From Edaphochlamys debaryana (taxonomy: Eukaryota; Chlorophyta; Chlorophyceae; Chlamydomonadales), in NCBI GenBank assembly GCA_016858145.1, contig JAEHOE010000151.1, positions 1 to 64,000 of the forward strand: 64,000 bases of DNA. Reading direction: 5' to 3'. Below the pieces are notes generated by a model that made no database searches, was not told where the DNA came from, and worked only from the letters and a program-made list of their open reading frames with translations. A program made the translations under genes and the position numbers. Within the stretch, counting starts at the first letter, position 1; the number at the start of each line of letters is the position of its first letter. Shown one piece after another: positions 1 through 10,810 of this stretch.

Positions 1-1015
1 GGCGGCGCTGAGGGGTCGGTGGGGGTAGCGGCCTGGCGGAGGGCAGGCGGGGCGGGGCGGGAGGGGGCGAAGGAGGTGGGAGGGGGCGGCGGCCGGGCTG
101 CCTGTAGGGGCGGGGGCTTGGGCTGCCCCTTGGGAGGGCGGAGGGGATGGGCTTGGGATCGTTGGGGGCCGAGGCTGGGGAGAGAGGTGCTGGAGACCCC
201 AAGGTACGGTGGAGGGACGGGGGCAGGGGCAGGGGCCGCGTCGCACGTGGGGCGAGCCGAGGCTGCCGAGCTGCTGGGGGTGGGGTGGGCGGGGACTGCG
301 TGCCTCCGGGTGCGGAGAAGGGGAGCAGGGCTTGGACAGATGCATGAGCAGGCTGGACGGTGCTGCATACAGGGCTGACACGTTGAGTTGAAGAGTTGAA
401 GACTGTGAAGGCAAGGGGGCGGGTGGAGAAGAAGGCAAGGGGGCGGGTGGGGAAGGACCACAGGGGCCTTGCAACAAGGCGGTACTTCTTCGTCTAGAGC
501 GTGGAGACCGTGAAGGGGGAAGGTGGGGAAGAAGCGGTGCTGGAGATACGTACATATACAGATTTCACACGATTCAAGGGCGTGTGTTTGGTTGTTGGAC
601 AGGCGGAAATCCTGCAATGTTGGTGGCGTTGAATACGTGCAAGGCGGACCTGTGTGGCGGGGGTTGCATGGACGGGGGCGTGGCGATGGAGGGGTGGGTT
701 CTGTGCTCGCAGGGGCCGTGCAGCGTAATCCGGACGACGACGAAGGGGGATGCAGCTGAACGCAGCTAGGCTGTGCGCAACGCAACAGAAAGAGGGAGAG
801 GCAGAGCGACAGGCAGGAGCAAGCAGCCGCACGGGTGATCCTAAGGGCCGCACCACGCAACGCGTTCGGACACGTCACTGATGGCGGTGGCGATGGAGGG
901 GTGGGGTACAGCCGACGTGGACCCAGATACACCCACTCCTATAAGCTGGACTGCTTGCCACTGCTAGCCCGCACACAGTTTACTCCCTAAACTTGGAAGC
1001 AGCACTCGAGCATGC
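1..1015. other. Intergenic, no supported gene
   Basis: G-rich on the + strand at the left edge. Open frames here are short and compositionally biased, with no recognisable domain. A 17-base G-rich unit is repeated back to back near 410-449, and a segment near 679-698 recurs near 886-905. The right part probably holds the promoter and 5' UTR of the methyltransferase gene that follows. Confidence 0.5.
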
Positions 1016-1114
1016 ATGCCGACTTCTAGCCTCAACCTCTTCGGCCGGGCGCCACGAAACCGCTGCTGTTCTAACAGGTGGTCTAGAGCGCTCCGCGCTC
1101 GGCCTGCCGCGGTT

Positions 1115-2830
1115 ATGGCGAGCGCAGCAGCTCCGATCGCCGACCGCGATGCAGTCGCGCTGCCGGCCGACCAGCGCGCCAAGTGGCTCAGCTACTACGC
1201 CAACGACCTGACCAGCGCACCTTGGGACACGCACGAAGTATCGTCACAGTTACGCTCGTACCTCTGCGCCTGCCCGGCGTCGCACGGCGTCCAGTCCTCG
1301 GATGGTTTGCGCGGCCCGTCGCCACGCCACGCCGCGGCGCAGGCTGTCAGCGCGGAGGGGACAGCAGCCACGGCAGGGGGTGGCGAGGTCTCAGGATCAG
1401 CCCGTGACGCTGCGGGGGCAGGAGGGGACGGGGCGGCGGGTCCCCACCTGCACGTGTGCGAGGCATGCGCGCCCCTACGCCCGCCGGCCTTCCTAGCATG
1501 GTCGCGCACACGGAGCCCGGTGGCCTCCCCTTCAACGGCCTCGGCCTCGCAGCGGCTCCCTTCCTCGCCCTCCTCGTCTTCGGCTCCGCCGCTGTGCCTG
1601 GAGCTGTGCTGTGGCACTGGCGGCTCTCTGGCCTTCCTGCACGGACTGGTGCGTGGGGGAACCAGGGACCTCGCCACAACGGCCGGCCTACATGGCGAGG
1701 GCAAAACCCCAACCTTGTATCTGCTTGCCAATATCTGCGTGTCCGCACAGGGGATGTCGGCGGTGGGGGTGGAGCTGGTGGAGGCGGCGGCCCGCCTGGC
1801 GGCACAGCGGCTGGCGGCGGCGGGGGCGGCGGCGCGGGGCGGCAGCGACGAGGCAGCGGCGGTGGAGGTGGTGCCGATCCGCGAGCCACGCCCCAAGGAC
1901 TCCACCACCGCCTCCACCAGCCCCGCACCGCACGAACCGATAACGACGGCAATAGCAACGGCCCCGGGGGCGGGCCCCAGTGCCCGGGTGATGGCGGGGG
2001 ACCTGTTCGCTGCGGGGCTGCCGGCGGGAGCCTTCGCCTTCGCATACGACTGCCAGGTGGGGGGAAGGGCGGGGGGAAGGGGGCAGGGGGCGTAACGGCT
2101 GGCCTGATACCGGTATCCTGCAGGCGGCTCAATGGCTTCGGTTGGGTTTCATTGGCGGGGCCCCCTGCATGACGGCTGGTGGTGCTGTGGCAGCGCTTAC
2201 CGCTGCTCCACCTTCGCTGGTGACATGCGGGATGTGTGCCCCCTGCGCCCTGGCCGCGTGCAGGGCCTGCACGCCATGCCCCCCGCCCTGCGGCCCGCCT
2301 ACGTGGGGGTGCTGCGGGCGGCGCTGGGCCCCGGGGGGGTGGCGCTGCTGCTGCTGGGGCGGGACGAGGGGGCGGAGGCGGAGGCGCAGGCGAAGGCGGG
2401 GGGCAAGGAGGCGGAAGGGTCGGGAACAAGGCAGAGGTCAGAGGAGGCGGGAACAGCGGAGAGGGTCGAAGGGGCGGCGGGCGTCAGGGAGGCCGGGGAG
2501 CAGGCCGCCGGGAGCAGGGAGGACGGGGCTGCCGAGGACGAGGGGCAGGCGGTGGAGGCAGGGGCCGAGAGCGTGAGGAAGCGCAGGCGGAGCGGTGGCG
2601 AGGCGGCGGAGGCCGCGGGGCCGCCAGCGCAGGGGTCAGGGGGGCAGGCTGCGGCAGGTTCGGGGCGGAAGGGGCCGGCCCTCTTGCGGCGCCCCGAGCT
2701 GGAGGCGCTGTTTCCGGCGGGGGAGTGGGAGTGGCTGCGGTGCGAGGCCACCCGGTTCGACCTCACACCCGCCTATGCGCGAATGCCCGCTCCCCCGCCC
2801 GCCTGGAGCCTGCTGGTGCGGAGGCTGTGA
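1115..2830 (+). CDS. TPMT-like class I SAM-dependent methyltransferase
   Basis: Predicted S-adenosylmethionine-dependent methyltransferase of the thiopurine/halide methyltransferase-like group. Modelled exons are 1115-1648, 1751-2056 and 2264-2830, giving 468 aa. The N-terminal part has a Trp-containing stretch ending in APWDTHEVSSQL. Motif I is LELCCGTGGS. Removing the 102-base in-frame intron (GTGCGT donor, CACAG acceptor) joins it directly to GMSAVGVELVEAA, the expected beta-2 acidic region. Motif AGDLF and then YDCQ-GLHAMPPALRP follow, the latter bridging intron 2, as does a beta-5 region ending in GGVALLLLG. A charged Glu/Ala/Gly-rich insert of about 100 residues separates this from the C-terminus. 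An in-frame upstream ATG at 1016 would add 33 Arg-rich residues resembling an organellar transit peptide. The substrate is unknown. A further in-frame intron in exon 1 is possible. Confidence 0.72.
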
Positions 2831-2873
2831 GGTTGCCGCGGGGCCTCGCGGTGCGGAGCGCACGAATGAAGCT

Positions 2874-2878
2874 TGTAA
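2874..2878 (+). terminator. TGTAA polyadenylation signal, methyltransferase gene
   Basis: Chlorophyte TGTAA lies 44 bases after the stop codon at 2828-2830. A short 3' UTR is implied if it is used. Confidence 0.4.
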
Positions 2879-3149
2879 GCAAAAGCAAATCTTGTCCGGG
2901 GGGATTCGAGGATGGCGGCACCCAGTCGACCCAGATCAAGGCGTCAAGGGGCTGTCTCACCCGACCCAGTCAGGCCAAAATGTGCAGCGGCCAGCCCCGT
3001 CATGGATAAGGCGCGGCTATCCGGTACGGCTTGAGGTGCAGGTAGAGACTGCGAGTTCATGGCCCCCACACACATCGAGCAGTAACACGGACTGGAGCGC
3101 ACTCTGCGCACTGCACCTCTTCGACTAGCATCTCTCTCTCCTTGAGGTC

Positions 3150-3154
3150 TTACA
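3150..3154 (-). terminator. TGTAA polyadenylation signal, GrpE-like gene
   Basis: TGTAA on the minus strand lies about 420 bases past the stop codon. A second copy at 3186-3182 is equally possible. Confidence 0.4.
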
Positions 3155-3577
3155 CTGTATAGCACATCACATCACCAGAGCTTACACCACACTCGATCCC
3201 TGCCTCAAACAGCACCCGTTCCACTGTTTTATGCGTATATGAATCCCCTGCCTACGATGCCAGGAGAAAGCCCCTAGCGGGTGCTGACGCCCTCCGCAGC
3301 CACCGACCAAATCGTGTGCACCGGCTTATGCACAATCCCACTTCGCCGTCCCCAGCCACAGACCGCCCAGTCAGGCCATGAAATGAAGCCGAAATGCCAC
3401 ACCGGAAGCCATGCTCGCTCCCTGCACCTTGCAGTCGGCACCCCTCGGTATGATGTGAAGTTCCCTTCCAATTCTCAAACCCACATCCCCCGGCGACAGT
3501 CATTTCACGATCTCTGCCTGAATCCCCTGCAGTCCACCCCACCACTCAACCCTGACCAGGCACTGCGGGCAGCACCT

Positions 3578-6500
3578 TCAGCTCTCCCCCCGCTGGCCCC
3601 TCCCCCGGGCGCCGCCTCCACGGGACCCTCGTCCTCGCCCGCGCCCCCGGCCGCCCTTGCCCTCCTCCTTCTCCACCTCGCCAGCGCCTGCCCCCGCCGG
3701 CAACCCTCCCTCCGACCCTCCCCGCCGCTGCCGCTGCTTCGCCTCCCGGGCTGCCCCCTTCTCCTGCTGCCCCTGCCCCCGCTCCGGCTGCCCTGCAGGG
3801 GCCGGGTCCTGGGGCGCCTCTGAGCGGGGGTGGCGCTGGTAGACCTCGCGGGGTACATCCGGGGGCTGAGCCGAGCCTGGAGGCGGGGAGGCGTCCAGCT
3901 GCTGAGGGCGGGGCTCCGCCTGGGGTGGTGCCTGGGACGCCCCTTGTGGCTGTTGCTGCTGTTGCTCCGCATCCCGGCGGCTCTTGGGCTTGCGCTTGCG
4001 CCCCTTTGCGCCCTCCGCGGCCCCAGCCTGCGCCTTGGGCCCCTCGGCTGCGGCCTGAGCCTGGGACTCGGGCTGCGGCCCCTCCTGGGGCGGAGCGGAC
4101 GGACCCTCCCCTTCCCGCGGCTGGGCCCCGGCCCTGGCGGTCTCGCGCTCGGCCTGCCGCTTCTTAGCCGCCCGGCTCTTGCCCGCCTGCAAATCCCGCT
4201 CCTCCTGCAGCCTAGAGCCCGCCTCCGCCTGCGCCTGGGGTGCCTCACGACCGGCCTCCACCCGCCCAGCTACAGCTGAAGCCCTCGCCTTTTCCTGCTG
4301 CGCCGCAGCGCCACCAGAGGTGGGGCCCTCGTTAGCCGGCGCCGGCCCCGGGTGCTGCTTGGCGGCACCGCGCTCGCGGCTTCCCCTCGCACTGCCCGCC
4401 TGTCCGCGGGGCGCCTTGGGCGGCCTGCCAGCTGCCGCAGATGACCCCGCGGAGGGCTCGCCAGCAGCAGCCTTATCGGTTCCCTCGGTCGATGCCGCCT
4501 TGGTGCCGGTCGCAGGCTCGGAAGCCGCCGGCGAGTCACGGCCGGCGGGCTGAGACGGGGCGACGGCGGCGTTGGCGGATGACGTGGAGGAGCTCGAGGC
4601 GGCGCGGGGCAGCGCCGCCGCCGGCGGGCCGGGCCGCGAGGTGTTCGCTGCCGCCGCTGCTGTCGCCGCCCGGACCGCCGCTGCCGCCGCCGAGGCCGCG
4701 GCGGCGTCGGTGCGGGGCGAGATCATGACGGCAGTGTTGGCGCTGCTCTCTGATGACTTGACAACAGACCCTGACGAGGAGCCGCCGCCGTTGCTGCTGC
4801 TGCTTGGCAGGGCGGCCTTGCTGGGAAGGGCAGGTACAGGTGGTGCCGGGGCGGCAGCGGCGGCGACGCCCGCAGCGGTGGCGGCAGGGGCTTTGGCCAG
4901 GCCGCTGGCCCGAGCGACGGCCGCCGCCGCCGCCGCAGCTGCGGAGGCAGCGGCGCTGCTGAGCTTGGGCCTGGGCGCTGGCAAGGACTCCGCACCCCCA
5001 GAGCCCCCCGCAGCAGCAGCATCCCCACCGGCCGTTGCTGGCCCCGGGGCAGAGACCGCCGCCGCCGCCGCCAGGGAACCGTTGAGGGTTCGGCCGCCCG
5101 CCCGGCCCGCGTAGGCCGCTCGCTCCAGGGCCAGGAGGACCGGCAGAGCCGAGGCGGCACTCCGGGCCACGCCTCCTCCGGGCATCCTGGAAGAGGGCGC
5201 AGGGGCCGCCGGTGCGGGGCCAGGTAGCGCTGCCGCTGCCACCACCACCGGTGCCGCAGACACATGTGGGTCGGAGGAGGGCTGCGCCGCCACTGCCGCC
5301 GCCGCCGCCTGCCGCGGGGCGTGCTGCCGAGCCGACCCGTTGCTCGTCCCGGTGTCGTACCGGGCGTAGCTGACGTCATCCTCGCTGCCCGGGCCGGTCC
5401 CGCTGCCGCCGGCGCTGCCCGCATCCCTGCCGTCACGAGGCCCGCGGCCGCACTGCTCCGCCGCCGGCTCCCCCCCCTGCCCTGCCTTGCCGTCGCGCTT
5501 GGCCCCGCCTCGCCCCCGGCCCGAAGCACCCGGGCGCTCGGCGTCCGCATTGCCGCCCTTTGCGGCCCCCGCAGGGCGGCCTTCCAGCACATTGGCCTGC
5601 TTGGCACCGGCGCTGTTCCCTGCGCCACCCTTGGAGCGACCGCCAGGAGCGGAGGGCGCTGGGGCGGCCGTGCTTGCCGCTGGCACCGCGGAGGTCTCAG
5701 AGACGGTGGCGTCAGGAGGAGCTGCGGCTGGCGTGGGGGTCGACGAGGCACTGCGCGGCCCGCTCGCGATCTGGGTCGGAGCGGCACCGCTCACGGTGCC
5801 GTTGGCGGTGGTTGTGGAGGGAGCGGAGCTGGCGGTGGGGGGAGCGGAGCCGGCGGGGGTGGCGGCGGAGCCGGGTGAGGGGCCGTTGGCGGCGGCCACG
5901 GAGGCCGCAGGGGGCTGGCCGTCGCCCGTGGAGCTGCGGCGGCGGGACAGCAGCAGCTGCAGGGCGCCCACGGGCGTGGCTGCCGCTGGAGGTGCAGGGC
6001 CGGAGCGAGGGGCTGCCGGCGTGGCTGTTGCCAGGGGCCTGCTGGGCGCACAGGGAGCAGCCGGAGCGGGGGCCGAGGCCGGGGTTGGTGGGGGGGCCGC
6101 GTGTGGCGCCGGCGCTGCCCCGCCCACCGCGGGAGCTGAAGGAGGAAGCGAGGAGGCCGGCGCAACCTGGATGGGAGGGAAAGAGAAGTGGTTCGGAAGG
6201 GCGGAGTTGAAGGAAGATTATGTGCATACTACATGCTTGCTCCAGGCCGTGCTCCCAGGCCGTGCTCCCAGCCCCCGGCGCTCACCTGCACAGTGGGTCG
6301 GGCCCGCATGCAGCCAGACACGCAGAGCCCGGGCCGGACTACAGCAGCCACCGCCATCGGCCCCTCGGTCCCCTGCAAAGGCACACATGCGGAAGAGGGT
6401 TACACGGCAATCTCGTCACCTGCGTGCCAAGCGAACCCAGCGCACATTCGCTTGACGGCTCCTAGGGGGGCAGCGCATTACTCACTGGCCCGGCAGGACT

Positions 6501-6937
6501 CGACAAGGCGTCTAGCTCGTGCTGGGTGGGGTCAAAGGGCTGCCCGACGAGGTCGTGCACGCTGGCGCAGTTGAAGGTGCGCAGGGCTTCCTCCAAGTGC
6601 TGTGTTGCCGTTGTGATACTCTGGGGGTTGAGGCAGGTCAGGATAAAAGCATTGCAAAGCTCAGGGGAGGTGGCCGACGGGATGAGGGGAAAGTTGCTAA
6701 GGCGTGGCAAGACTGGGGCCTCTCTGGGCCTCTCTGGGGTGTCCGTGCGTGTTCCTGGCCCCGCAGCCAAGGCTTGACTCTCACCTTCAGATGCGCACAG
6801 TCCTCGGGGTGCACGCCCGCATCGCCAGACTGCAGGCATCGTTTTGCGGCCCACAACTTGACGATGGCCCGCCAGCTGTCGATCACGGCCTCCGCGGCGA
6901 GCGTTTCCGCTTGGCCGCCCTGGAATTTGCCTCCCAT
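3578..6937 (-). CDS. GrpE-like domain protein with long disordered RGG-ended tail
   Basis: Exons (minus) are 6937-6785, 6620-6486, 6372-6286 and 6166-3578, all phase 0, giving 987 aa. The first three exons encode a stretch resembling the C-terminal half of GrpE, the Hsp70 nucleotide exchange factor. Residues 52-125 contain GQPFDPTQHE and then PMAVAAVVRPG and RARPTVQVA, matching the family pattern of PFDPxxHEA, a conserved strand with Gly, and a final RPAxVxVA. The long N-terminal coiled-coil of a normal GrpE is not visible. A possible upstream exon starts at ATG 7382 (MGRMFRGGDV, donor after GGCCAG), but support is weak. The last exon adds about 860 residues rich in Ala/Pro/Ser/Gln, with Lys/Arg/Gln patches, ending in an RG/RGG-rich tract typical of nucleic-acid-binding disordered tails. 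Co-chaperone activity is uncertain. Confidence 0.55.
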
Positions 6938-7520
6938 TTGCGCTTCGGGGGACGCTTGGCCGCTGGGCCCCGAGCGCAAATCTGGATGCTGCCGCTCGTG
7001 CGACCAGCTCAAACGTGTGCTGAACTACATATGCAGAGTGAGCTCAAGATAAACAAGCCACCGCGGCAGGGAAAATAGCAAGGACGCAGAAAGTTCTTCC
7101 GAAAGACGCGCTTGGAGAGTTCCGCTGCTGGGCGCGTATACAGCTCAAGGCTCGAGCGCTCGCTAGAGGTTAGTTGCATATGAACATTTCAGGCGTAGCT
7201 ACGGCCCCAAAGCTCAAATCAGAGATGGACCCGTGAGGCTGCATTTGGCGGGAGCCGTGAGCGCGATACACACACGCCCCCCGACGTCCCCCCCTCCCCC
7301 TTTGTCTTCCCCCCAACCCCATCCCCACCTGGCCTGCAAGCTCCCTAGCTAGTACGTCTCCACCTCGGAACATTCGGCCCATAGGAAACCCCCTTCCTTC
7401 GCCTCACGCGGTGCACCCCGGTCCGAACTGAACGATGCCTGGTCCAGACGGCATGTTGGCCTGCGCAGCTCTGCACACGAGTGTGCACAGTCCGTATCCT
7501 CGCTGCCCCCGCGTCAGTCG
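6938..7520. other. Gap between cyclophilin and GrpE-like genes
   Basis: It holds the 3' flank of the cyclophilin gene and the presumed promoter and 5' UTR of the GrpE-like gene, both on minus. The first minus-strand ATG just upstream of the GrpE-like start is followed directly by TAG, a minimal uORF. No TGTAA was found for the cyclophilin. Confidence 0.4.
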
Positions 7521-9366
7521 TCACCCGCTCCCCGGCAGCACCCCACAGTCCGCAATCCGCACGTCCGCAAGCGGCCGCCCCGCCGCCGCCTCGGCCGCCT
7601 CGGCCCGCGCGTCTGCCTCCGCGTCGCCCTCCGCCCCGGCCCCGGGCGGCCGCGCCCAGGCCCCCCCGCCCTCGCGCCCCTCCGGCCGGGTGGGCAGGCG
7701 CGAGAGGCGCTCCAACACCTCTATGCCCTCCAGCACGCGCCCAAACGCCGCTGCAGGGAGGAGGCGGCAGCAGGGAGACAGCAGGGTGGCCGTGGGGGGA
7801 TGGGTAGGGGTCAGTTGCACGGGGCGCAACGAAGGGGAGAGGAAGGGAAGGCGGTGGAGGGGATGTGCCTGGCCGCAGGCCCTGCAGGGGCGACAGGCGG
7901 CCCCACCTGCTTTCATGTAGCCCCGGTCCAGGGCGGGAGTGGTGACCAGGGTGAAGAAGAACCTGGGGGGCAGGGTGACGAGGGTCACAGTTCGCTGTGC
8001 CTTTCCCTTCCGGCCCCATATATACATACCGGAGTTCCCCCTTGCGGCCCCCCTCCCTTTCCCAAGTCAGTGCACGCCTGGGTTATCCCCCCCTCCCCTT
8101 CCCCGGCTGGGTGCCCCTCACTGGCTGCGGATGCGCCCGTCCTCGTCCAGCACCATAGACACAGTGCCTTGGGGGGGAGGGGGGGAGGGAAGCAGGTAGA
8201 AGTAGCGAGATAAGAAGAGACAGAAGTCGGGGGACAGGTGCGGGCCGCGCGACGCCAGCCTCCACGGGCGTGGTCGGCAAGGGGGGGCTGCCAGGCCCGC
8301 TCCTCGCCACACGCCTCTCCATCCTCTCGCTCGGCCCCCCCCAATACCCCTGCCACCCTCTCACCCACTTCCCAGCCCTCCCACCTCCCACCTCCACCCC
8401 AGTCCACGTCAGCCCCCACGCCCGCTCACCCCTCCTGTGCCGCACCCCGCTGGTCTCCACCCCCAGGGACGGCCCCGTCGCCGCCACGCCGCCGCCGCCG
8501 TCCCCCCGCGTCACGTCCCCCGTCCACACGCTCCAGCCCCGCATCAGCCGGTGCACGGGTACGCCCCGGTACCCGAAGCCGCGCGCGTGGGAGGCTGCAG
8601 GGGGAGGCGCAGGTTCGGGGGTCGAGCGGGCACACAACAGAAGCCTAAGGCCGAATGACCGAGGCACAGGGCTGCACAGAGCGGTGCCCGGTGGACGTTG
8701 TAAGTCGCCCAATGATGTGAGAACGATGGCGAGGAGGAAGGGTCCCCCTAGCAAAACCTCACCGAGCGCAGCGAAGTTCTCTGCGGTGTTGGGCGCGTCG
8801 CGGCCGCACAGCCCCACCACCACCCGCCCCGCGGGCGCTCCGTCCACCTCGAAGTCCAGCCACACGCGCTGCGTCACGGCGGGCTCACGGAACACACTGG
8901 AGGGAGAAAAGGAGAGGAGGAATGAGGAGTGGATGCGAGGTAAGGGGTGTGTTGATTGAGGAGAGGGCGGAGGTGTGCTGGAACCTGGTGGCTCCTAAGG
9001 GGCGTGTGTGTAAGGCTGGACCTACCCGCCTCGCCCCTCCTAGCCCCCTTGCCTTGCGCCCCACTCCCGGCCCTGAAGTAGCAATACCAGCAGTCCGCAC
9101 CTGTAGGCAAGGGCTGCCGATGCGCCTCCCCCCAGCACCGCGAGGTAGGGCCAGCGACTGCGCAGGAACGCCTCTCCCGCGCTGACCTCGCCTGCTGGGG
9201 CAGGGGCAGGGGCGTCAGGCATTCCAAGTTTGGCTTTCCCCGCCGGCTCCCCAGAGCGCAGCCGAGCAGATAGCATTTTAGGGCTTGCCTGTGGGGCCAG
9301 GTCGACCGCCGCGGGGTTGGGCGGGGATTTGGGGCCGGCCGCGTGGGGTCGGGTTAGGGCCGCCAT
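7521..9366 (-). CDS. Cyclophilin-type peptidyl-prolyl isomerase, membrane-anchored and divergent
   Basis: Exons are 9366-9101, 8896-8763, 8594-8430, 8167-8122, 7962-7907 and 7750-7521, giving 298 aa with consistent phases. Residues 1-70 are Pro/Ala-rich. About 71-92 form one hydrophobic segment (WPYLAVLGGG...), suggesting an N-terminal membrane anchor. The cyclophilin domain follows: VWLDFEVDGAPAGRVVVGL, DAPNTAENFAAL, GFGYRGVPVHRLMRGW, GDVTRGDGGGG, GTVSMV, SQFFFTLV, then AAFGRVLEGIEVLERL. The Arg of the FHRI motif and the Phe of QFF are retained. The GFMxQGGD motif reads GWSVWTGD, and the active-site Trp and His region (WLDGKHVVFG) reads ALDRGYMKAAAFG. Enzymatic activity may therefore be weak or absent. 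The start is the first in-frame ATG. A 40-50 residue acidic/Ala linker precedes the final strand. Confidence 0.85.
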
Positions 9367-10810
9367 GCAGCCATCGCCGCAGGAGACCGAGCGGTGTCGC
9401 TTGCGCTTGTGACTGAGACGTGCTCGCTGCTGCTTCAGAGGCTGCTCGCCATAGCGAACCTGCTGATGAGCCACACTGGCGCATCGCAAAGTCGCGATTG
9501 ACCTGCCACGCCGGACGCGGTGCTTTCTAGCGGGATGGCATAGCTCGCGAGGTAGTGAGCATGGGAGTCACAGCTCAGTGGGGCATGAATCACGAGGTCG
9601 GAAGCGATGTGCAAGTCTGCATGTACAGCAGTACGGCGTGCCTCCATGCGGCAGCCTTGACGGAAGGGTTGATTGCAAGGCTGAGTCCGGGATGCGAGGG
9701 CGGGAGGCGGGCTGCATAAGGTGTGGGGGCTCGGGAGGGCGGGGGCGAGGATGTTGACACCGGGGGATGCCGACAGGTGCCGACATGCGCCATACCCGCG
9801 AGCGACAGGCCCGGGTCTTAGGGCGCCAGACGCCGGTCCCGCACAGCAGGGTACAGGAATCAGGTTACTAAGCAGGAAGCACGTGCGGCTTAATGCTAGG
9901 GACACGCGGTATCAGTATACGTCCCGGCTCATGGCCGCCCGAGACAGAGTCCAGAGGGAGCCTGCGGCCCCTCCACCCCGCACCCTGGGCGCGAGGACAG
10001 CCAGCCGAGCCGCTCACCACTTCCAACGCTTGGCCGACTCAACGAACTGAGGCGCTGGTAGGCGCTGGTACACTCTGGCGCCGTGCGGGAAGCCGCCAGC
10101 ATGCGGCGCACAGCACTACCCGCATGTGCATGGCCCCGCGGCCCCAACCAGCCACACAGGGACTTTCGGCGCTTGCCCACACGTCAGTACTAAGTACTTA
10201 TATATACCATAGCCCTCGCAGGGGACTTCCAGCACAGAGCACACAGCGCTCGGACGCACAACTCTTTTGGGCCATACTTGCTTGCAAATCTTATACAGAG
10301 GCAATCCTTCATTGTCCGAAGCGTACGACCAAGCACCAGTGGATGCCACGCGCAGATAGCCCAGGACGGAGCTTGGGGTGCAAGCGGGTGTCTTGTGCAG
10401 CTTAAAGTGGCAGCTGTAATTACAGACTGACGGGCGTGGGGGCGTCCAAACGAAGCTAATTAGGGCACAGGGGTCACACCAGCGCACGACACCAGGGATG
10501 GGCTCAGCACACTCCACAACAAGAGGGGTCGACAGGGGCCCGGGTCAAACCTCTACGACCAAGCCAGCAACCCGCGCCGCCCTTATGCTACGTGGTTGAA
10601 TGCGGCTGACGCATGTATATGCTTATGGCTATTTACCACGCCCGGTGGTGACGGTATGCAAGATGAGGATGGGCAGGGGGTGCCGGGAGAAAAGCAGTTC
10701 AAATCAAAGATGGGAAGGACCCCAGGCACCACCGCCGCTGTCACCAAAATGGCTAGGTACGTACGGGGAGCCTGGTTAAAGGCGCCGAGCCCACTGCAGC
10801 TTCGGATTTG
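9367..10810. other. Intergenic between monooxygenase A and cyclophilin
   Basis: About 1.4 kb. The right end is the 3' UTR of monooxygenase A, with overlapping opposite-strand TGTAA signals at 10415-10419 (+) and 10424-10420 (-). A TATATATAAG-like sequence on minus near 10210-10196 could be a TATA element, but it is far from the cyclophilin start. Open frames here show no family resemblance. Confidence 0.4.
10420..10424 (-). terminator. TGTAA polyadenylation signal, monooxygenase A
   Basis: TGTAA on minus about 390 bases after the stop. It sits beside a plus-strand TGTAA (10415-10419), forming the palindrome TGTAATTACA. Confidence 0.45.

Larger units (their letters stand above)
2831..3577. 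other. Convergent 3' flanks
   Basis: The segment lies between two convergent genes. It contains a TGTAA at 2874-2878 on + and TGTAA at 3154-3150 and 3186-3182 on -, consistent with both transcripts terminating here. No coding potential was recognised. Confidence 0.5.

Noticed and set aside
494..856. 120-codon minus-strand open frame
   Set aside because: Arg/Pro/Ser-biased composition, no family motif and no splice-supported extension; typical of chance frames in GC-rich DNA.
10196..10210. TATATATAAG-like sequence as a promoter
   Set aside because: More than 800 bases from the nearest minus-strand start codon, with no exon in between; kept only as a note.
9893..10405. 170-codon plus-strand open frame
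   Set aside because: No recognisable motif. It overlaps the 3' flank of monooxygenase A, which carries poly(A) signals on both strands.
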